A stretch of 11,835 nucleotides of DNA, taken from contig JALLPB010003774.1 of assembly GCA_036939975.1 (NCBI GenBank), forward strand, positions 1 to 11,835, written 5' to 3'. A program made the position numbers and the translations under genes. Below the pieces are notes generated by a model. The model saw nothing but the letters and a program-made list of their open reading frames with translations. It was not told the origin of the DNA and did no database searches. The stretch's first letter is position 1. Every line of letters begins with the position of its first letter. Below are positions 8,321 through 11,835 of this stretch, piece after piece. Source of the stretch: Cyclostephanos tholiformis (Eukaryota > Bacillariophyta > Thalassiosirophyceae > Thalassiosirales > Thalassiosiraceae).

Positions 8321-8534
8321 AATAATAATGAGTAAATCGTGCTCTCATAAAAAAAAATGGTAATCTTTAGGTTTAATCTGCGGCACAAATACTTATTGCT
8401 TACTTGATAGAATGACTAAGACACACATTGGTGAAATGCAGGTAGCACCGTTTGGTGCAGGGAGGGGTACGAGTACAGTCAAGGCTATCAGTGGTGGTGA
8501 AATTCATTTCAACAGAATGCTTTTTCACCGGAGT
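8321..8534. other. Spacer between the MULE and the minus-strand gene; possible 3' hairpin
   Basis: No gene seen. Just beyond the stop of the minus-strand gene, GGTGAAATTCATTTC (from 8496) and TTTTTCACC (8521-8529) can pair through GGTGAAA/TTTCACC. This stretch is likely the gene's 3' UTR. No clear polyadenylation signal could be assigned. Confidence 0.4.
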
Positions 8535-10311
8535 CTAAGAGGTTGGAGAACGAGTTGGTGAATGAGTCGGAGCTACGGATGGCGCAGAAGTTGGATTATT
8601 TGTTGGAGCAGAAGTTGGCGTGGCAGTTGTTGGAGAGGATGTTGGAGAGTATGTATTGTCCTTGCAGTCACCAACCGCATCCCATGCGTTGGTCCAAAGT
8701 CCAGCACTAAGGCTGGGACCATAATCAAATAGGTTGCACCATCCAGGTTCCTTGCACCTGAAGGCCTTGTTTTCGACACGAACCTCATCGCCAACGGCGT
8801 ATCCAGCCGAAGCGCTCCAAATTTGGGTAGGAGTGATGGTGTAAGCAGTCGTCGTAGTATATTTCAAGTAATTACAAACGACTGCGACAGTAGGCGATAA
8901 GGTGCCAAAACACTGACCAAGGTCAATCCATGCCATGTTGCTGTATGGTCCACCTGGTACAAAAGTACTCGAGCTGCACCACACGGAATAGGGCCATGCC
9001 CTGCATTCGTACTTCTTGACAACAGCAGGGTTGGAGGTGACCTTCGACACCTTACTGCCAGCAGGGTATTTGACGTCGGGGCTGTATGTATCCGGGCAGC
9101 CTCCAGAGGCGGACAGGATGGAGGCGGTCGTTGGGCTTGAAGTCGACGGCGCAATGGTGCCCGAGCAGGGTCCAAGAGTCGTCCATGCCAATTTGTACGC
9201 CTCGCCGAAATCCTTAATGAGGGGCTCGTATCCAGCTTGAGAGCAGAACTGACTCAGGGGATCGGCATTGCACTTGAAGACCAATCCGCCCTTGGATACA
9301 AGGTCTCCCGCCGCGTAAGTCACGTCCTTCGCATATGCGACTGGGCATCCGCCCTGGTTGGGCAGCGAGCTCACGGGACTCGCGGTGGGCGTGAGCGATT
9401 TCGTGCCGTCGCAGGATCCCTGCAAGGTCCAGGCCATTCGCCACCCCTCACCAGACCCTGGCTCATAACCGGACAAGGGACACCAGCCGCTGGCGGGATA
9501 GGACTGGCACTTATAGACAAGTTTGACTCCATCTTTCGTGACGGTTACGCTGGCACCAGGGGCAATTACGGCGCCTTTGGCATATTCGTTGGGACATCCC
9601 ACGCCGGCCCATACGGGAGGCGTGGGGGGAGGAGACGCCGTGAGTGTGCCTGTGCACGATCCCTCCAGGGTCCAGGCATCCTTCCACGCGATACCCGAAC
9701 CTGGCTCGTAACCGGACAAGGGACACCAGCCGCTGGCAGGATAAGACTTGCACTTATAGACAAGTTTGACTCCGTCTTTCGTGACGGTTACGCTGGTACC
9801 AGGAGCAACGGTGCCGCCGTTGGCGTATTCGTTAGGACATCCCACGCCGGCCCATACGGGAGGCGTGGGGGGAGGAGGCACAACGCCACTTCCTTGCGTT
9901 CCCTGTATGGTCGAAACGAAATGGTGGGGGGTGATATGGGGTAAGATCACGTGAGGTTGGACTGCGCGTCTATACACCGGGACTCACCGTGCACACGACG
10001 GAGTCCTTCGTCCATGCTAGATCAGAATATATACCACCGGGTGCGTAGCCAATATTGCTACAAAAAGAATCGGAAAAGCAGAAGAAATTGTGCGTGCTGC
10101 TCGTTGTGACGCCGCCTATCTGATTCCATCCAGAAGGACAAGTAGGCGACACATTGCATGAAACATATGTTATAGGGGTAGTGGTGATGACGACCTGCGA
10201 GACTGCATCGCCTTTCGAGTACGTTGCGCCCGGGATGTAGGCGGAGTAGCATCCAGCCGCCGAAGCATGGCCGAGGGAGAGAGAAAAGGCGACGGATAGG
10301 TACTTGAGCAT
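8535..10311 (-). CDS. Secreted multi-module cysteine-rich protein, chitin-binding-like modules, two exons
   Basis: Exons 10311-9988 and 9902-8535 joined across an 85-bp phase-0 intron give 563 residues. Residues 1-18 (MLKYLSVAFSLSLGHASA) form a signal peptide, so export to cell wall or medium is expected. Six modules follow at about 21-107, 130-191, 211-272, 294-354, 377-439 and 451-521. Modules 2-5 share four Cys and the pattern C-P-x2-Y, x-G-x-x-V, Y/F-x-C, W/F-C, G/Y-x-P, A-W-x3-G-x-C, which resembles small carbohydrate-binding (chitin-binding type 3 / CBM5/12-like) folds. Pro/Thr-rich linkers join them and a PTxxPT-type tail (522-563) suggests O-glycosylation. No catalytic domain or membrane anchor is seen. 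ATG 10311 is preferred because the upstream in-frame codon at 10338 is GTG and lies before the hydrophobic segment. Ligand binding is inferred from pattern only. Confidence 0.82.
9415..9883 (-). repeat. 243-bp in-frame duplication of modules 2 and 3
   Basis: The sequence at about 9415-9640 and about 9658-9883 is repeated at a distance of 243 bp (81 codons). For example, ggacaagggacaccagccgc lies at 9471 and 9714, and acgccggcccatacgggagg at 9601 and 9844. Differences are mostly single-base, and the encoded modules share long identical stretches such as VTVTKDGVKLVYKC. Confidence 0.9.
9903..9987 (-). other. Intron, 85 bp, phase 0
   Basis: On the minus strand the donor is ACG|GTGAGT (intron starts at 9987) and the acceptor is CCATACAG|GGA (ends at 9903). 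Reading through would hit TAG at 9970-9972 after module 1. Splicing instead yields VVCT-GTQG, restoring the C-[TSF]-G-T boundary seen after modules 2 (CTGT), 4 (CSGT) and 5 (CFGT). Both exon frames stay open. Confidence 0.88.
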
Positions 10312-10867
10312 CGTTTGTTCCTGCCGAAAAGAGATCACTTAATAGTGTGTTGACTGAAATGTGAATAGTACTTGTCAATTTTATTGAGGAGGAGTGAAAT
10401 CCGGCTGGCTGTAATGATCGGATGCTTTTTTTTTATAAAAAAAGTAGAGGTTTTAGGCTGTACAACAATACTGGATTTGAAGCTTGTTGGGGGGCTGTTG
10501 TATTGAAATCCCCATACTACACTCGCATTTCATGGTCCCGATCCCACACAACATCTCACAAAAGAGAAAAGGTATTTGGTATCTTCGGGTTTTCGGTATG
10601 GTACACTTTGTGTACCCTCCAACTGAGTGTACACGTATATTTGTGTGACGTGATGTGACAGTGTTCCGGCAGATACCTACGAAATCCCACATGAAACGAG
10701 AAACCATCTTAATCCAAAAACCCTTGTGCGAGCCAACAAAATTCTACACTCTTGTTTGGCTCGAACCGTGGTATTGTTCGATTCCGTCGCCTAGTGGAGG
10801 TACAAAATACTATATCATAACAAAATAAATGATGGTATAATGTTGATCAATGTANAAAAAAACACAG
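10312..10867. other. Intergenic region with small inverted repeats
   Basis: Upstream of the secreted-protein gene on its strand, so it should hold that gene's promoter; I see no clear TATA box or initiator. Structures present are an A/T palindrome at about 10426-10443, a 7-bp hairpin GGTACAC-TTT-GTGTACC at 10600-10616, a further GTGTACAC at 10627-10634, and an 11-12 bp imperfect hairpin with arms at 10729-10739 and 10752-10763. Overlapping frames of 76-84 codons on both strands show no protein-like features. There is an undetermined base at 10855. Confidence 0.5.
10729..10763. repeat. Inverted repeat, 11-12 bp arms
   Basis: CGAGCCAACAA (10729-10739) and TTGTTTGGCTCG (10752-10763) are reverse complements apart from one extra base, separated by 12 bases. 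It sits about 105 bp downstream of the possible minus-strand gene end, where it might act as a 3' structure. That role is only a suggestion. Confidence 0.65.
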
Positions 10868-11047
10868 TCACTCCTCAATCTCGATTGCATCCATCCAGTC
10901 ATCATCCTCCGCAATCTCTGCGCGCTCCTCGTGCCCACGCCCGTGCCCTTGCCTACACCCATGCCCATGCCCACGCCCGATGCCTCGACTCTTAATATAA
11001 AGATTACTCCTCTCCCACCTTTCCTCCTCCTCCCGCTCTCCTTCCCA
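10868..11047 (-). CDS. Possible terminal exon of an unrecognised acidic protein
   Basis: On the minus strand a frame open from about 11047 ends at TGA (10868-10870). Its last part reads HEERAEIAEDDDWMDAIE and ends IEE, which looks like a genuine acidic, helix-forming C-terminus. A Gly/His/Arg-rich stretch from a GGGCAT/GGGCAC-type hexamer repeat comes before it. Upstream the frame meets stops within low-complexity sequence, so an intron would be needed. A candidate acceptor is the TATTAAG at about 10993-10999, but no donor can be chosen. Another minus-strand frame over 10810-11364 is longer (184 codons), yet its composition follows the repeat and it contains the undetermined base. I do not recognise a family. 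Confidence 0.3.
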   Translation of the reverse strand, partial: WEGEREEEERWERSNLYIKSRGIGRGHGHGCRQGHGRGHEERAEIAEDDDWMDAIEIEE

Positions 11048-11560
11048 TCATTGTCGTCGGCGTCTTCTTCATCGTCTTCGCCCCTTCTCCGCGTCACCAT
11101 CATATGTTGATTGTTGTGTTGGGGGAGCAGCCAGAACGAGAGTGATGATGTTGTCATTGTTGTTTTTTCCCTACACCTCACCACCTCTTCCCCCTCCTTC
11201 CTACTGTCTCCTTCCCATCGACGTTGTCCGCGTTTTTTTATCGTCATCCCTTCCGCATCATCGTCATCAGTTGGTTGTTGTGTTGGGGGGTCAGGCAGAG
11301 CAAGCGCGATGATGTTTTCATCGTTCTTGTTGATGGCTTCGTCGGCGTCGCCCCCCCCCCACATTCACCACCTTTCCCAACTCTTCTCACCGTCATCGCT
11401 CTCCCCCCTTATTTGGAACTCCCCTCACCACCATCGCTCTCCCCCTTTTTCACCTGTCATGTTCTCCCACCGCTTTTGGTTGGTTGTTGCGTATTTTTTT
11501 GCTCCGGTCTCATCGTCGTATCGTCATCGTCGATTGCACATGCGCCCCCCCTCCCCCCGA
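11000..11560. repeat. CT-rich degenerate tandem repeats, about 164-bp period
   Basis: The plus strand is strongly pyrimidine-rich. A landmark TTGTTGTGTTGGGGG occurs at 11111 and 11275 (164 bp apart), with a weaker relative TTGGTTGTTGCG near 11470. Each is preceded by a CTCTCCTTCCCATC or similar block and by GTCGTC/CATCATCGTC trinucleotide runs. Long frames on both strands here reflect the lack of stops in such sequence rather than genes. Confidence 0.65.
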
Positions 11561-11809
11561 GCTCTAATTTGATTGTTGATTGTGTCCGAAAATTGCCGCC
11601 ACCATCAACTCACACAGCTTTACGACAGCGACGTGGACGACATCCATCCCCCATCCCCTCTTTTGCCAACGGCCATCGATGTTGTTGCGACGACAAACAG
11701 AAATGACGGCACGACCACTATCCGGAGGTGGACGTCGGTGGCGGCGTCTTCCAAAGACGACGATGACAAGAAAATAAAAAAGGAACATCGCCCGCATCGT
11801 CTCAACCCT
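11561..11809. other. Unassigned sequence, no supported gene
   Basis: Less repetitive than the preceding block and rich in CGACG-type motifs. Overlapping frames of 60-77 codons exist on both strands, but none shows a recognisable domain, signal peptide or convincing start context. It could be part of a gene extending beyond the window. Confidence 0.4.
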
Positions 11810-11835
11810 CCCCCCCCCCCCCCCCCCCCCCCCTC
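11810..11835 (+). repeat. Poly-C run at the window end
   Basis: Almost pure C (one T near the end). With the ten-base C run at about 11350 and the undetermined base at 10855, this suggests a contig end or a region hard to sequence. Confidence 0.85.

Noticed and set aside
9237..9944. Plus-strand frame of 235 codons opposite the secreted-protein gene
   Set aside because: It mirrors the GC-rich duplicated modules on the other strand, with no signal, domain or start context; the minus-strand reading has clear modular and splicing evidence.
9970..10338. Stand-alone 122-residue secreted protein ending at 9970
   Set aside because: It starts at GTG and ends inside sequence with perfect intron signals; splicing to the downstream exon restores the module boundary.
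10764..10800. GTTCGATTCC and GCCTAGTGG look like tRNA B-box and A-box
   Set aside because: On the plus strand the order is reversed and no T-arm or acceptor stem can be formed; the minus-strand GGTTCGAGCC also lacks a pairing T-stem.
11111..11706. Plus-strand frames of 153 and 160 codons
   Set aside because: Ser/Pro/His-rich products of CT-rich low-complexity DNA, with equally long frames in other registers.

Overview
The window looks like repeat-rich nuclear DNA of a eukaryotic microalga, most likely a diatom. Three things suggest this: a Copia-type pol closest to the diatom (CoDi-like) elements I know, a secreted multi-module cysteine-rich protein with a Pro/Thr-rich tail of the kind common in diatoms, and a short (85 bp) GT-AG intron. 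The species cannot be read from the sequence.

Layout. (1) 1 to about 3550: the 3' part of a decayed Copia retrotransposon. Integrase, a repetitive linker, reverse transcriptase and RNase H follow in order, broken by stops and at least three frameshifts, then a purine-rich tract and a probable 3' LTR. Asn stands at six positions where the family has a catalytic Asp, each in a former CpG context. (2) About 3560-4143: non-coding flank with a diverged ~145-bp direct repeat. (3) 4144-8320: a complete-looking Mutator-like (MULE) DNA transposon of about 4.18 kb with 77-bp terminal inverted repeats (75/77 identical), shared subterminal blocks at both ends, and one uninterrupted 1002-residue transposase with DDE residues, SWIM zinc finger and CCHC knuckle. 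(4) 8321-8534: short spacer. (5) 8535-10311, minus strand: a two-exon gene for a secreted protein of 563 residues with six cysteine-rich modules, two of them near-identical through a 243-bp duplication. (6) 10312-10867: non-coding spacer with small inverted repeats. (7) 10868-11835: a possible minus-strand terminal exon, then CT-rich degenerate ~164-bp repeats ending in a poly-C run.

The genes do not form a pathway. The window records an old methylated and mutated retroelement, a much fresher DNA transposon beside it, and one host gene. The strongest observations are the apparently autonomous MULE with its repeat-rich subterminal ends, the CpG-decay signature that removed the Copia catalytic residues, and the spliced modular secreted protein.
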